From Parvularcula mediterranea (GTDB lineage: Bacteria > Pseudomonadota > Alphaproteobacteria > Caulobacterales > Parvularculaceae): a stretch of DNA of 64,000 nucleotides. Shown here piece after piece: positions 16,189-25,112 of the stretch. The position numbers and the translations under genes were made by a program. Location of the stretch: positions 734,501 to 798,500 of the forward strand of contig NZ_JABFCX010000002.1 in NCBI RefSeq assembly GCF_013085255.1. Reading direction: 5' to 3'. The number at the start of each line of letters is the position of its first letter. Positions within the stretch are counted from its first letter, which is position 1. The notes beneath the pieces are model-generated. The model made no database searches. It was not told the DNA's origin and was given only the letters and a program-made list of their open reading frames with translations.

Positions 16189-17766
16189 TTAGGACGGGAT
16201 GTATTTCGGAAGGATCGGCGTCAGCGTCTCAACGCGCATGTTCTGAAGGCGCGTCTCGGCTTCCTCGATGGTCTCGTCAGGCGCGATCGGGGTCATCATC
16301 CGGATCATCGCACCGTCCGAGCGGCGCTTGGTCGCAACGTCCCAGATCAGCACGATCTTCATCCAGATCTCATCGGCGAAGGTCCGGCCGCGCTGGTCAT
16401 ACCAGTAATAGACGAGGTAGCGAGTTTCGCCCTGGCTCATGATGATCCGGTTGTAGGCGTGGCCCAGAACGTTCTGGGGTCCCTCGGCGATGATCTCCTG
16501 AACGTCGAAGGTCCAGCCGCCACCGGGCAGACACTGGCGCGGCGAGTGCCAGGAACGGCCGTCACGCTGCGCTTCGAGATAGGCGATGTAGAGGTTGTAA
16601 ACCTCGCGGTCCTCGGGATCGACGAGGTTCATGACGATATAGTCGTCAGCGCCCAGCGCCTCTTCCGTCGCAACGTCGAGGGCAGTCTCGCGCACCTGCC
16701 AGCCTTCAAACTCCAGCGGCAGCTGGGCGAAGGTCTCGCGGTCAGGCGCGATGAGCTCGTCCTCAGTGGTGTGAAGCAGCACGGCGAAGACAGCGACCGC
16801 AGCCGTCGTTGCACCTGCCACGAGCATGAAACGCTCCCGCGTCCATGCAGCGGCAGGTCGGATCGCTTCGGCGTGGGGCAGGCCCAGCGTAGCGAGGACG
16901 TTCTTCTTGCCGCTGAAACGGGCCAGTGTGACGAGCACGACGAGCAGCAACGCAATACACATCAGGAAGACGACCCAGCCTTCGAAGAAGTGCAGGAAAC
17001 CTTCGGTGTGCGAGGGGCCATAACGGTCCGACAGGATGCCGGTCATGGCGATCCGGAAGCTGTTCATGACGATCGTGATCGGGATCGTCGACAGGAGCAC
17101 CAGCGCCCGCTGCCACAGCGGCCCGCGGTAGAAATAGGCTGCCAGCGCACCAAGGCTGAGGAACGGGAAGAGATAGCGCAGGCCCGAACAGGCCTCGACC
17201 ACTTGAAGGGTGATGTTGCCAAGCTCGATGACATTGCCGCGCAGGAGCACGGGTACGTCAAAGAAGCGGATCATCGCGACGCCAAGCTCCGACGACCAGA
17301 GCTGGAACTGCCAGCTGGTGACCGTGATGATCCAAAAGGGCGGCGGGATCATGAAGATGAGATAGGCGAGCGGGAAGAACGTCTGACGGAAGAGCGACTG
17401 GCCGCCGATCAGAAGCGCGAGGCCAAAGGCCGAGATGATGATGCCGAGGTGCTCGATCAGGAAGATGTGCGTCGTCTGGTAGCCAGCAACGGTCAGCACG
17501 CCAAAAGCAAGCACTGCAGCGCCAATCCAGCTCGGCGCGCCGATGGAAGCCTTCAGGGCCTCGCGGCGGTCCCACAGCATCCATGCCGTGATGGCCGGGA
17601 TGAAGTAGGAGTGGCTGAGCTCCTCACGACGGCCCCACCGGTCCCACAGGTTCGCGAACCCTTCATGGAAAAGAAAGGCGACGACAACGACGAGCGCCGC
17701 CAAAACACCATAGAGGGGCCAGTCCTTAGAACTGGGCTTCGGGATCTGAAACGTCGTCGCGCTCAC
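16189..17766 (-). CDS. xrtD: Exosortase fused to EpsI domain (XrtD / VPLPA-CTERM type)
   Basis: The 525-residue protein has eight or so membrane segments with the exosortase catalytic residues: C193 in EACSGLRYLFPF, R238 in MNSFRIAMTG and histidines of the SHTEGFLHFFEGW segment (about 252-263). Residues from about 310 form an EpsI-type periplasmic domain with HSPRQCLPGGGW. This fusion is the pattern of the VPLPA-CTERM-specific exosortase XrtD of alphaproteobacteria, which cleaves and anchors or releases proteins with a C-terminal sorting signal. No VPLPA-CTERM substrate is encoded in this window. It is the first gene of a likely pair with the GT4 gene. The subtype is a confident guess from architecture. 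Confidence 0.85.
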   Translation of the reverse strand: MSATTFQIPKPSSKDWPLYGVLAALVVVVAFLFHEGFANLWDRWGRREELSHSYFIPAITAWMLWDRREALKASIGAPSWIGAAVLAFGVLTVAGYQTTHIFLIEHLGIIISAFGLALLIGGQSLFRQTFFPLAYLIFMIPPPFWIITVTSWQFQLWSSELGVAMIRFFDVPVLLRGNVIELGNITLQVVEACSGLRYLFPFLSLGALAAYFYRGPLWQRALVLLSTIPITIVMNSFRIAMTGILSDRYGPSHTEGFLHFFEGWVVFLMCIALLLVVLVTLARFSGKKNVLATLGLPHAEAIRPAAAWTRERFMLVAGATTAAVAVFAVLLHTTEDELIAPDRETFAQLPLEFEGWQVRETALDVATEEALGADDYIVMNLVDPEDREVYNLYIAYLEAQRDGRSWHSPRQCLPGGGWTFDVQEIIAEGPQNVLGHAYNRIIMSQGETRYLVYYWYDQRGRTFADEIWMKIVLIWDVATKRRSDGAMIRMMTPIAPDETIEEAETRLQNMRVETLTPILPKYIPS

Positions 17767-18054
17767 GGCGTTGCCTCGATTGTTCTGTTCTGGACCAAGC
17801 CTTACGGCCTAGTCCTTGTTTTCTGCCTAAGAGATAGGAGCCTCCGGGGCAATGATTGCAGGCTGCTGCAACCACCATTCCACGCGCTCATTCGAAGAAA
17901 CGATAGCCGGCCACTAGCGTTCCCCAAGTGATGCAACTGAACCACGAATCCACCACCGCAACGCACCTTTGCACCGCGACTTCGAAAGCTCTGGAATTCG
18001 CCCGCATCATCCGTTAGCTCGCCGGGAGTTTTCCGCGAAGAAGCTTCTCCGATC

Positions 18055-20169
18055 ATGACCGAACTCCGCACGATCAAAGTCAACGGCCGCGAAATCGACG
18101 TCGATCCGCGCCTCACGCTCCTCCAGGCCTGTGAAGAGGCTGGCGAGGAAATCCCCCGTTTTTGCTACCATGAGCGCCTCTCGGTCGCCGGCAACTGCCG
18201 GATGTGCCTGATCGAGGTGAAGGGCGGACCGCCCAAGCCCGTGGCCTCCTGCGCCCAGAACGTGCGCGATCTGCGACCAGGCCCCGACGGTGCGCCGCCG
18301 GAGCTCTTCACCAACACGCCGATGGTCAAGAAGGCCCGCGAAGGGGTGATGGAGTTCCTCCTCATCAACCACCCGCTCGACTGCCCGATTTGCGACCAGG
18401 GCGGTGAATGCGACCTGCAGGACCAGGCCGTGGCCTATGGCCGCGATGGCTCGCGCTTTGAGGAGAACAAGCGCGCGGTCGAAGAGAAATACATGGGCCC
18501 GCTGATCAAGACGATCATGACCCGCTGCATCCAGTGCACCCGCTGCGTCCGCTTCGCGACGGAAGTGGCCGGCGTCGATGATCTGGGTCTCGTCAACAGA
18601 GGCGAGAATGCTGAGATCACCACCTATCTCGAGAAGGCGGTCGATTCAGAGCTGACCGGTAACCTGATCGACATCTGCCCGGTCGGTGCCCTCACCTCGA
18701 AGCCCTATGCCTTCAACGCCCGTCCGTGGGAGCTGAAGAAGACCGAGACCATCGACGTGATGGACGCGGTTGGCTCGAACATCCGCGTCGACGTGCGTGG
18801 CCGTCAGGTCATGCGCATCCTCCCCCGCGTCCATTATGACGTGAACGAGGAGTGGCTGGCCGACAAATCCCGCTTCATCTGGGACGGCCTCGCCAAGCGC
18901 CGTCTCGACCGCCCTTATATCCGCGAAGCAGGCAAGCTGCGCGCGGCCAGCTGGGAAGAAGCCTTTGGCGTCATCGCTGCGCGCCTTGAAAGTGCGCAGG
19001 CTGACAAAGTCGCCGCCATCGCAGGCGACCTCGTCTCTGCAGAAGCCGTCAAAGCGCTCAAGGACCTGATGGCTGCCATCGGCACACCGCACACGGACTG
19101 CCGCCAGGACGGTGGTTCCTACGGTCAGCTTCCGAACGGCGAACGCGCCCCGCGCTCGAGCTATACCCTCGCAGGCGGCATCGCCTCGATCGACGAGGCC
19201 GACGCCATCCTCTTCATCGGCACGAACCCGCGCATCGAAGCGCCGCTGGTCAATGCCCGTGTGCGGAAGAACTGGCTCGCCAAGATGGACCTCCATGTCG
19301 GCGTGATCGGCGAGAACCGCGACCTCTCCTACGAGACGGTCCATCTCGGCGCGAGCAGCGACGCCCTCAAGAACCGCGACCACGCCTTCTTCGAGACCCT
19401 CAAGGAGGCCGAGCGTCCGCTGATCATCCTCGGCGCAGGCGCCCTCACCCGCGGCGACGGTGATGCGGTGATGGCAGAAGCCCTGAAGCTCGCAGAGGAA
19501 GTCGGAGCCCTCGGCACTGACTGGCGCGGTTTCGGCGTCCTCCACAACGCAGCAGGCCGCGTCGGCGCCCTCGACCTTGGCTTCCTGCCGGGCGAGAACG
19601 GCAAGAGCTTTAACGACATCCTCGCAGGCGCCAAGGCTGGCGAGATCGAGATCGTCTACAATCTCGGTTGCGACGAGGCCGACCTTTCCGGTCTCCAAGA
19701 TGCCTTCGTCATTTATCAGGGCCACCACGGCGATGCCGGCGCGAAGGTTGCGGACGTCATCCTTCCGGGTGCCGCCTATACCGAGCAGCCTGGCCTCTAC
19801 GCCAACACTGAAGGCCGTGTGCAGATCGCCAACCGCGTCTACTTCCCCTTCGGCGAAGCCAAAGACGACTGGGCCATCCTCCGCGCCCTGTCCGAGCGTC
19901 TCGGCAAGACCCTGCCCTATGACGACCTCTTCGCGCTCCGTCAGGCGATGATCGACGATGCGCCGAGCTTTGGCTCCATCGACACGATTGACGCTGGCGA
20001 AGCGCCTTCCGCCTCGGCTTTTGCCGCTGAAGGCAGCCTCGATGCAGTACCCTTCGGTGCGGTCTTCGACAGCTACTACCTGACGAACCCCGTCGCCCGC
20101 GCGTCGGACATCATGCAGGAATGCGCCGAAGGCAAAAAGCCGACCCAGCCGATGCTGGCGGCCGAGTAA
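18055..20169 (+). CDS. nuoG: NADH-quinone oxidoreductase subunit G (75 kDa)
   Basis: A 704-residue complex I subunit carrying several Fe-S clusters. The N-terminal ferredoxin-like 2Fe-2S site uses C37, C48, C51 and C66. The H-C3 motif is HPLDCPICDQGGECDLQD, and the next 4Fe-4S set is RCIQCTRCVRF with LIDICPVGALTSKPYAF. The rest is the molybdopterin-oxidoreductase-like domain (VDVRGRQVMRILPRVHYDVNEEW and onward). Length is normal for alphaproteobacteria. It is transcribed alone: the exosortase diverges upstream over a 288-bp gap with no gene, and no nuoH or nuoI follows. Confidence 0.96.
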   Translation: MTELRTIKVNGREIDVDPRLTLLQACEEAGEEIPRFCYHERLSVAGNCRMCLIEVKGGPPKPVASCAQNVRDLRPGPDGAPPELFTNTPMVKKAREGVMEFLLINHPLDCPICDQGGECDLQDQAVAYGRDGSRFEENKRAVEEKYMGPLIKTIMTRCIQCTRCVRFATEVAGVDDLGLVNRGENAEITTYLEKAVDSELTGNLIDICPVGALTSKPYAFNARPWELKKTETIDVMDAVGSNIRVDVRGRQVMRILPRVHYDVNEEWLADKSRFIWDGLAKRRLDRPYIREAGKLRAASWEEAFGVIAARLESAQADKVAAIAGDLVSAEAVKALKDLMAAIGTPHTDCRQDGGSYGQLPNGERAPRSSYTLAGGIASIDEADAILFIGTNPRIEAPLVNARVRKNWLAKMDLHVGVIGENRDLSYETVHLGASSDALKNRDHAFFETLKEAERPLIILGAGALTRGDGDAVMAEALKLAEEVGALGTDWRGFGVLHNAAGRVGALDLGFLPGENGKSFNDILAGAKAGEIEIVYNLGCDEADLSGLQDAFVIYQGHHGDAGAKVADVILPGAAYTEQPGLYANTEGRVQIANRVYFPFGEAKDDWAILRALSERLGKTLPYDDLFALRQAMIDDAPSFGSIDTIDAGEAPSASAFAAEGSLDAVPFGAVFDSYYLTNPVARASDIMQECAEGKKPTQPMLAAE

Positions 20170-20173
20170 GAGA

Positions 20174-20485
20174 TCAGCTTGCGGAGGACGGGACGGCCCT
20201 GTCGCCCTCGTCCTCCGAAGCCTCTTCCTCCCTAGCGACGATGCGACGGACGAACGCCCTGATCTCGTCCTTGCGCCGCTTGATCACCGACAGGCCGAAC
20301 AGCCCCCCGCCGATCCAGAAGCAGGCTTCCGCGAAAATCGCGAGCAACGCGGTCGCGATTATGACTTTCTGCCCGTCCCACGACTGAACCGAAGCGGTCA
20401 CCCCGAGCCCAACGGCGCCCAGAACCGCCGCGCCGGACATGCCGAGTAGTGCCAGACCCATCGCCTTGACGGTGAACATAGTCAT
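20174..20485 (-). CDS. Small two-helix membrane protein, unknown
   Basis: A 103-residue protein with two hydrophobic segments (about residues 8-30, AMGLALLGMSGAAVLGAVG, and 43-65, IATALLAIFAEACFWIGGG), then a basic loop KRRKDEIRAFVRRIVAR and an acidic, serine-rich tail. It weakly recalls the short transporter-suffix type proteins, but I cannot assign a family with confidence. It converges with nuoG four bases after the nuoG stop. A ribosome site (GGGAGATGA) precedes the ATG. Confidence 0.65.
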   Translation of the reverse strand: MTMFTVKAMGLALLGMSGAAVLGAVGLGVTASVQSWDGQKVIIATALLAIFAEACFWIGGGLFGLSVIKRRKDEIRAFVRRIVAREEEASEDEGDRAVPSSAS

Positions 20486-20611
20486 CTCCCTGCCTGCTGG
20501 ATGGAATCCTCACCGCTCACGAAAACGTGGTCAAGGGAACTTTGAAAGTTCCATGACGCACCCTGCCTTTTCGCGCGCTCTTTCCAGAGTATTCATGCTA
20601 GGAACCATGCC

Positions 20612-21445
20612 ATGACTGACAGTTTCCGCCTCGAACGCGACGGCCATGTCGCGACGCTCACCCTCTCCCGCCCTGAAAAACGCAACGCCATGGATGCGGC
20701 TTTTTGGGAAGACTTCCCCGACGCTGTGGACGCCCTTTCCGAAGAAGGCTCCTGCCGCGCCCTCGTGATCGCTTCTGAGGGGCCGCATTTCAGCTCAGGC
20801 ATTGATCTCGGCATGTTCCAGAACGTGCAGGACGATGAGCTGGGCGCCGCCAAGGGCATGGACAGCTACCGCTTTATCAAGCGGATGCAGCGCACCTTCA
20901 CCTCGCTGGAGCAGGCCCGGATGCCCGTCATTGCAGCCGTCCAAGGCGGCTGCATCGGCGCGGGCGTTGATCTCGTCACCGCCTGCTGCATCAGGTTCTG
21001 TACGGAGGACACCTACTTCTCCGTCTACGAAGCGGTCATGGGCCTGACCGCAGATGTCGGCACCTTCCCGCGCATCCTGAACCTGCTACCCGAAGGTATC
21101 GTTCGTGAGCTGAGCTATACGGGCCGCAAGATGATGGCTGATGAGGCCTTGCGCCTCGGCTTCGTCAATCGCGTCCTCCCGGACCATGACGCCGTGAACC
21201 AGGCGGCGCAGGAGCTGGCTGCAGAGATCGCCACCCGCGCACCAATGGCCGTTCACGGAACGAAGGAGATCATCACCTACTCCCGCGACCACACAACAGA
21301 CGAAGCGCTGGACCGCATCGCCCTCTGGAACGGATCAAACCTTCAGCCTTCTGAACTTATGGCGGCCATGGTCGCCAAGCAGACAGGCCAGCCCGGCCAG
21401 TTTGCAAACCTGCCTCCCCGCCGAAAGGTCGACGGGAGGGACTGA
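20612..21445 (+). CDS. Crotonase-family protein, delta(3,5)-delta(2,4)-dienoyl-CoA isomerase-like
   Basis: The 277-residue sequence has the crotonase oxyanion-hole loops (FSSGIDLGMF near residue 63 and VQGGCIGAGVDLVTACCIRF near residue 112) and, in the third catalytic region, VYEAVMGLTADVGTFPRI. The Asp-Val-Gly-Thr context and the DL after SSGI resemble mitochondrial ECH1, which shifts the double bonds of 3,5-dienoyl-CoA in oxidation of unsaturated fatty acids with odd double bonds, rather than enoyl-CoA hydratase with its two glutamates. It should act in the cytoplasm in beta-oxidation. It is followed at 17 bp by a small lipoprotein gene. Confidence 0.85.
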   Translation: MTDSFRLERDGHVATLTLSRPEKRNAMDAAFWEDFPDAVDALSEEGSCRALVIASEGPHFSSGIDLGMFQNVQDDELGAAKGMDSYRFIKRMQRTFTSLEQARMPVIAAVQGGCIGAGVDLVTACCIRFCTEDTYFSVYEAVMGLTADVGTFPRILNLLPEGIVRELSYTGRKMMADEALRLGFVNRVLPDHDAVNQAAQELAAEIATRAPMAVHGTKEIITYSRDHTTDEALDRIALWNGSNLQPSELMAAMVAKQTGQPGQFANLPPRRKVDGRD

Positions 21446-21462
21446 CGAAAGGAGTACTCCCC

Positions 21463-21879
21463 ATGCGTCTCATTCTAGCGGGCTTCAGCCTCGCGGCCCT
21501 CACAGGATGCGCCTCGACAGGTGCGTCCACCGACCTCACCGACGCTCTCTCCGAGATCACCGGCCAGAACGGCAGGGCTTGCGTTGATCAGCGGGACATT
21601 CAGGGCTTCGGCCTCGTCTCGAACCGTACACTGTCGATCAACACACGGACGAGCAGCTACTACCTTGCCACGACGCAGCTTGCCTGCGACCCGCTCGGTG
21701 TCGACGTTCGCGGCGCCTTCGGCGGCCGGTTCAGCGAGACCTGCGGCGGTAGGGGTGACCGGTTCAACACCGCCAGCGGCTCCTGTCAGATCAAGGCCAT
21801 CTACCGCTTCGACAGCCGCGAAGCCGCTTTCGCAGCTGCCGATGAAGCGAAAGCCCTCGCCGCAAGAGTTGAGGACTAA
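21463..21879 (+). CDS. DUF6491-type small lipoprotein
   Basis: The 138-residue product has a lipoprotein signal (AALTGCASTG, cysteine at about residue 17) and a small domain with four further cysteines (ACVDQRDIQGFGLVSNRT, TQLACDPLG, ETCGGRGD, SCQIKAIYRFD) that could form disulfides. The RDIQGF and YYLATTQLAC segments match DUF6491, a family of short secreted proteins in alpha- and gammaproteobacteria without known function. AAGGAG precedes the ATG. Its stop overlaps the convergent stop of the CitE-like gene by four bases. Confidence 0.7.
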   Translation: MRLILAGFSLAALTGCASTGASTDLTDALSEITGQNGRACVDQRDIQGFGLVSNRTLSINTRTSSYYLATTQLACDPLGVDVRGAFGGRFSETCGGRGDRFNTASGSCQIKAIYRFDSREAAFAAADEAKALAARVED

Positions 21880-22706
21880 GCCCGCTCCGCCGCAGCGATC
21901 TTGCGGCGCGCAGCCTTGATGACGGGAAGCTCGATCATCTTCCCGTCGAGAAGCGCAACGCCGCCCTTCGCGGCCTCGAAGGCTTCGACTATGCGCTTCG
22001 CCCGCGCCAGTTCCTCCGCCGTCGGAGCAAGGGCTTCGTGGATCGGCCCAAGCTGCGCCGGATGGATCGCAGACCTTGCATGGATGCCAAGGCTCTGCGC
22101 CTTCTTCGTCGCAGCCTTGAGGCCCTCAGGATCCTTCACATCGAGGTAGGGCACATCGAAGAGCACCTTGCGCGCAGCTCCAAACGCCGCGGCGCACCGG
22201 GACCTGCCGTAAAGATGCGCTTCCCATGACAGGTCACATCCGATCTCACCGGCGAGGTCGATAGCGCCATAAATCGCTCCGCATACGGCAGGGTGGTCGG
22301 CGATGGCTTCAGCCAGCCCGAGCGACCGCGCCGTCTCCATCACCACGATGATCCGGTCCTGACCATAGGCATCGCGCAGCTGGTCAATCTCGATGAGCGC
22401 CATAGGCTTAGGCATCATCACGAAGTCGACGCCCTCCGCGCTCTTTAGCGCGGCGAGGTCCGCCTCGTAAGGCTCCGTATCCGCACCATTGACCCGAAGG
22501 CCCAGCGGCGCAGGACGCTCCTCCGGACCGGCCAGCCATTCAAGCGTCGCGGCCCGCGCCTCGTCCTTGCCGTCGGGGGCCACGGCGTCCTCAAGGTCGA
22601 TGCAGACGAGGTCCGCGCCTGCCGCAGCCGCCTTGGCAAAGCGGTCAGGCCGCGTGCCGGGCACGAAGAGCAGGCTGCGCCAGAGGGCAGGATCGAAAGC
22701 GGCCAT
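21876..22706 (-). CDS. HpcH/HpaI aldolase / CitE-like CoA ester lyase
   Basis: A 276-residue TIM-barrel protein of the CitE/malyl-CoA lyase group. Visible motifs are RSLLFVPGTRPDRFAKA, ADLVCIDLEDAVAPDGKDEAR (metal-binding acidic residues), LRVNGADTEPYEADL, FVMMPKPM and HARSAIHPAQLGPIHEAL. It probably makes or cleaves a (S)-citramalyl- or malyl-CoA-type thioester, but the natural substrate of stand-alone CitE-like proteins varies. It is cytoplasmic. The yghU-like gene starts further upstream on the same strand with a 50-bp gap, so the two could be co-transcribed. Confidence 0.85.
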   Translation of the reverse strand: MAAFDPALWRSLLFVPGTRPDRFAKAAAAGADLVCIDLEDAVAPDGKDEARAATLEWLAGPEERPAPLGLRVNGADTEPYEADLAALKSAEGVDFVMMPKPMALIEIDQLRDAYGQDRIIVVMETARSLGLAEAIADHPAVCGAIYGAIDLAGEIGCDLSWEAHLYGRSRCAAAFGAARKVLFDVPYLDVKDPEGLKAATKKAQSLGIHARSAIHPAQLGPIHEALAPTAEELARAKRIVEAFEAAKGGVALLDGKMIELPVIKAARRKIAAAERA

Positions 22707-22757
22707 GGGGAACTCCCTTGTCGTTTTCGCTCCCTCTAGCGCCGGGCCCGCAGCTTG

Positions 22758-23612
22758 TCAGCTTTTGCCGAGCACCGCGTCGATGTCGGCAGCGGAATGA
22801 CGCTCCTTCAGCTGGGTGGCCTCGTCACCAAAGCCCTTGTTGACGATCACGCCGCGCTTCACCGGCTTACGCGCATTCAGCTGCTTCGCCCACCGGCCAA
22901 GATGCTCATACTCATGGACCTGAAGGAACTCCGCCGCGCTGTAGAGCCGCCCGAGCACCATGCCGCCATACCAGGGCCAGACAGCCATATCCGCGATAGT
23001 GTACTCGTCACCCGCCAGAAACTCATTATGCTGAAGATTCTTGTCCAGTACATCAAGCTGGCGCTTCGTCTCCATCGCATAGCGGTTGATCGCGTACTCG
23101 AACTTCTTCGGCGCGTAAGCATAGAAGTGCCCGAAGCCCCCGCCGAGGAACGGCGCAGAGCCCATCTGCCACATCAGCCAGTTGAAGGTCTCGGTCCGCG
23201 CCTTATGCTCCGTAGGCAGAAAGGCGCCGAACTTCTCAGCCAAGTAGATCAGAATTGAGCCCGACTCAAAAACCCGTGTCCCCGGCTCCGTCGAGCGGTC
23301 GAGAAGAGCGGGGATCTTCGAGTTCGGGTTGATCTCGACGAACCCTGAGCCGAACTGCTCGCCCTCGCCAATATTGATCAGCCACGCGTCATATTCCGCG
23401 TCGTGCCCTGCTGCGAGGAGCTCCTCCAGCATCACCGTTACCTTCACGCCATTGGGCGTCGCGAGGGAGTGAAGCTGCAGAGGATGCTTGCCGACCGGAA
23501 GGTCTTTTTCGTGGGTCGAGCCTGAGATCGGGCGGTTGATGCTCGCAAAACGCCCGCCAGACTCCGAGTCCCAGGTCCAGACTTTCGGCGGTGTATACTC
23601 TTGATCGGCCAC
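22758..23612 (-). CDS. yghU: Glutathione S-transferase-like disulfide-bond oxidoreductase YghU
   Basis: A 284-residue GST-fold protein with the long N-terminal extension of YghU (YTPPKVWTWDSESGGRFASINRPISG), the thioredoxin-like domain start (LQLHSLATPNGVKVTVMLEE, with TPNG at the glutathione site), INPNSKIPALLD and FESGSILIYLAEKFG. YghU binds two glutathione molecules and reduces disulfides, and has glutathione peroxidase activity on organic hydroperoxides. Length is normal. The start is supported by a GGGAGCATCCC region before ATG. Its neighbours give no further hint. Confidence 0.92.
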   Translation of the reverse strand: MADQEYTPPKVWTWDSESGGRFASINRPISGSTHEKDLPVGKHPLQLHSLATPNGVKVTVMLEELLAAGHDAEYDAWLINIGEGEQFGSGFVEINPNSKIPALLDRSTEPGTRVFESGSILIYLAEKFGAFLPTEHKARTETFNWLMWQMGSAPFLGGGFGHFYAYAPKKFEYAINRYAMETKRQLDVLDKNLQHNEFLAGDEYTIADMAVWPWYGGMVLGRLYSAAEFLQVHEYEHLGRWAKQLNARKPVKRGVIVNKGFGDEATQLKERHSAADIDAVLGKS

Positions 23613-23831
23613 GGGATGCTCCCTTGTCGCTGGCTTTGGCAGGCTACTTAGGGAGGAACGGCAGAAAGATCAGCCGCACAACACAGCTTTGCAGCTGTAA
23701 CCGTCAACCTCTCCGCTCGGCCGCCAAGGGCGCAAGCGCGCCCCGGCCGGTCAGGCCGCCACATCGGAGGGCCCTCAGCCCGTGAGATGCACCCGCGCTC
23801 AAATAGCGAAGCGATAGCGCAAACGAAAAAC

Positions 23832-23905
23832 TGGAGCGGGTAGCGGGAATCGAACCCGCGCGTTCAGCTTGGGAAGCTGACAGGCTACCATTACATCATA
23901 CCCGC
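23832..23905 (-). tRNA. tRNA-Gly (anticodon CCC)
   Basis: Read on the minus strand, the acceptor arms GCGGGTA and TACCCGC pair, the anticodon stem is TCAGC/GCTGA around the loop TTCCCAA (anticodon CCC), the T arm is CGGGTTCGATTCCCG (GTTCGATTC loop region) and CCA is encoded at the 3' end. Total length is 74 nt. It reads the GGG codon. It stands alone between yghU and the DUF938 gene. Confidence 0.95.
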
Positions 23906-23956
23906 GAAGGTCCTCCGGTTTGCGCGCCGGGATCGCCCAAGTCAACGAGGAACGCC

Positions 23957-24565
23957 ATGACCGACCCCAAGCTCTATTCGACCAGCGCCGCCCGCAACAA
24001 GGGGGTCATCGCCGAGGCGTTCACAAGGCTTCTTCCGTCTGCGGAGAGCGTCCTCGAAGTGGGTTCAGGCACGGGAGAGCATGCCGAGGCAATCCTCGCC
24101 GAGAACCCATCCCTCCGCTGGCAAGCTTCGGATCCCAAGCCCGAAGAACGCGCATCCATCAGTGCAAGGATGTCTGCGCTTGGCCAGCCCGAGGCCCTGC
24201 CGATCGACACACGCGAAGACGGCTGGTGGCAGGTCGTTCCTGAGAAAGTGGATACCATCGTCGCGATCAACATGATCCACATCACCTCGATCGCAGGCTA
24301 TGAGAACCTGTTCCGGGGCGCGGCGGCTCTTCTTCCCGAGGGTGGCCACCTCTTCCTCTACGGCCCCTTCTCCCGGCGCGGCGCGATGGAAGAGTCGAAC
24401 CAGCGCTTCCACCAGTCCCTGCGTGAGCGTGATCCTGAATGGGGCGTGCGCGACCTCGACGATACGCTCCAGCCGCTCGCTGCACGCTTCGCGCTAGGCC
24501 TTCAGCACGCAGAGCGTGTCCCCGCCAACAACCATGTCGTCCTGTTCAGGCAGGAGGGACGTTGA
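23957..24565 (+). CDS. DUF938 family SAM-dependent methyltransferase-like protein
   Basis: The 202-residue protein has the class I methyltransferase motif I (SVLEVGSGTGEHAEAI, about residues 36-51), the acidic turn WQASDPKPE and the VDTIVAINMIHITSI segment. The N-terminal TDPKLYSTSAARNKGVIAEAF and C-terminal ESNQRFHQSLRERDPEWGVRDLDD are typical of DUF938. Natural substrate is unknown. The last 20 bases overlap the end of the convergent rsmD gene, an unusually long tail-to-tail overlap. Confidence 0.85.
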   Translation: MTDPKLYSTSAARNKGVIAEAFTRLLPSAESVLEVGSGTGEHAEAILAENPSLRWQASDPKPEERASISARMSALGQPEALPIDTREDGWWQVVPEKVDTIVAINMIHITSIAGYENLFRGAAALLPEGGHLFLYGPFSRRGAMEESNQRFHQSLRERDPEWGVRDLDDTLQPLAARFALGLQHAERVPANNHVVLFRQEGR

Positions 24566-25112
24566 GGAAGCTCATCTCGGTGTCGCCGAAGGCACGGGTC
24601 TCCTCGAGCATCCGACCTTCAGGAGTCTCGAAGGTCTCGCCCCTAGCATGCTCCGCCACGATCAGCGCACCCGGCGCCATCCATCCGCCTTCGGAGAGAA
24701 CCGCTAGGGCCTTGTCGATCAGTCCCTTGTTATAGGGCGGGTCCATCAGGCAGAGGTCAAACGGTGCCCCGACGCCAGCAGGCTTCGCGCCCAGCGCATC
24801 GGCGGGCCGCCTGTGGATCCGCGTCCGCCCGAAAAGCTGCAGCGCCTCGACATTGTCCCTGATCGCTCCGCGTGCGGAAGCATCGGTGTCGACGAAGAGG
24901 CAGAAGCTCGCCCCGCGCGAGATGGCCTCGAACCCGAGCGCCCCTGATCCCGCGAAGAGATCCAGAACCCGCGCGCCTTCCAGCTCCAGCCCCTCACGAT
25001 GGGCGAGGATATTGAAGAGCGACTCCCGCGTCCTGTCTGTCGTGGGTCGCGTGTTCTGGCCTGAGGGAGCAATGATCTTCCGTCCCCTGAATTCACCGCC
25101 AACAATCCGCAT
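24546..25112 (-). CDS. rsmD: 16S rRNA (guanine(966)-N2)-methyltransferase RsmD
   Basis: A 188-residue methyltransferase that modifies G966 of 16S rRNA. It starts with MRIVGGEFRGRKI and RPTTDRTRESLFNIL, has the SAM motif VLDLFAGSGALGFEAISRGA, and the catalytic LMDPPYNKG. Length is normal. Its ATG shares one base with the stop of the upstream gene (TAATG), so it is translationally coupled as the third gene of an operon with the pseudouridine synthase and the unknown 287-residue protein. Confidence 0.95.
   Translation of the reverse strand: MRIVGGEFRGRKIIAPSGQNTRPTTDRTRESLFNILAHREGLELEGARVLDLFAGSGALGFEAISRGASFCLFVDTDASARGAIRDNVEALQLFGRTRIHRRPADALGAKPAGVGAPFDLCLMDPPYNKGLIDKALAVLSEGGWMAPGALIVAEHARGETFETPEGRMLEETRAFGDTEMSFLNVPPA

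Noticed and set aside
16459-17931. A 490-codon open frame on the + strand opposite the exosortase
   Set aside because: It is antisense to a gene with complete catalytic motifs and consists of low-complexity charged sequence without any domain.
17767-18054. A sigma-54 (-24/-12) promoter upstream of the exosortase gene, as known for some PEP-CTERM loci
   Set aside because: No TGGCAC-N5-TTGC-like pair with correct spacing could be found on the minus strand.
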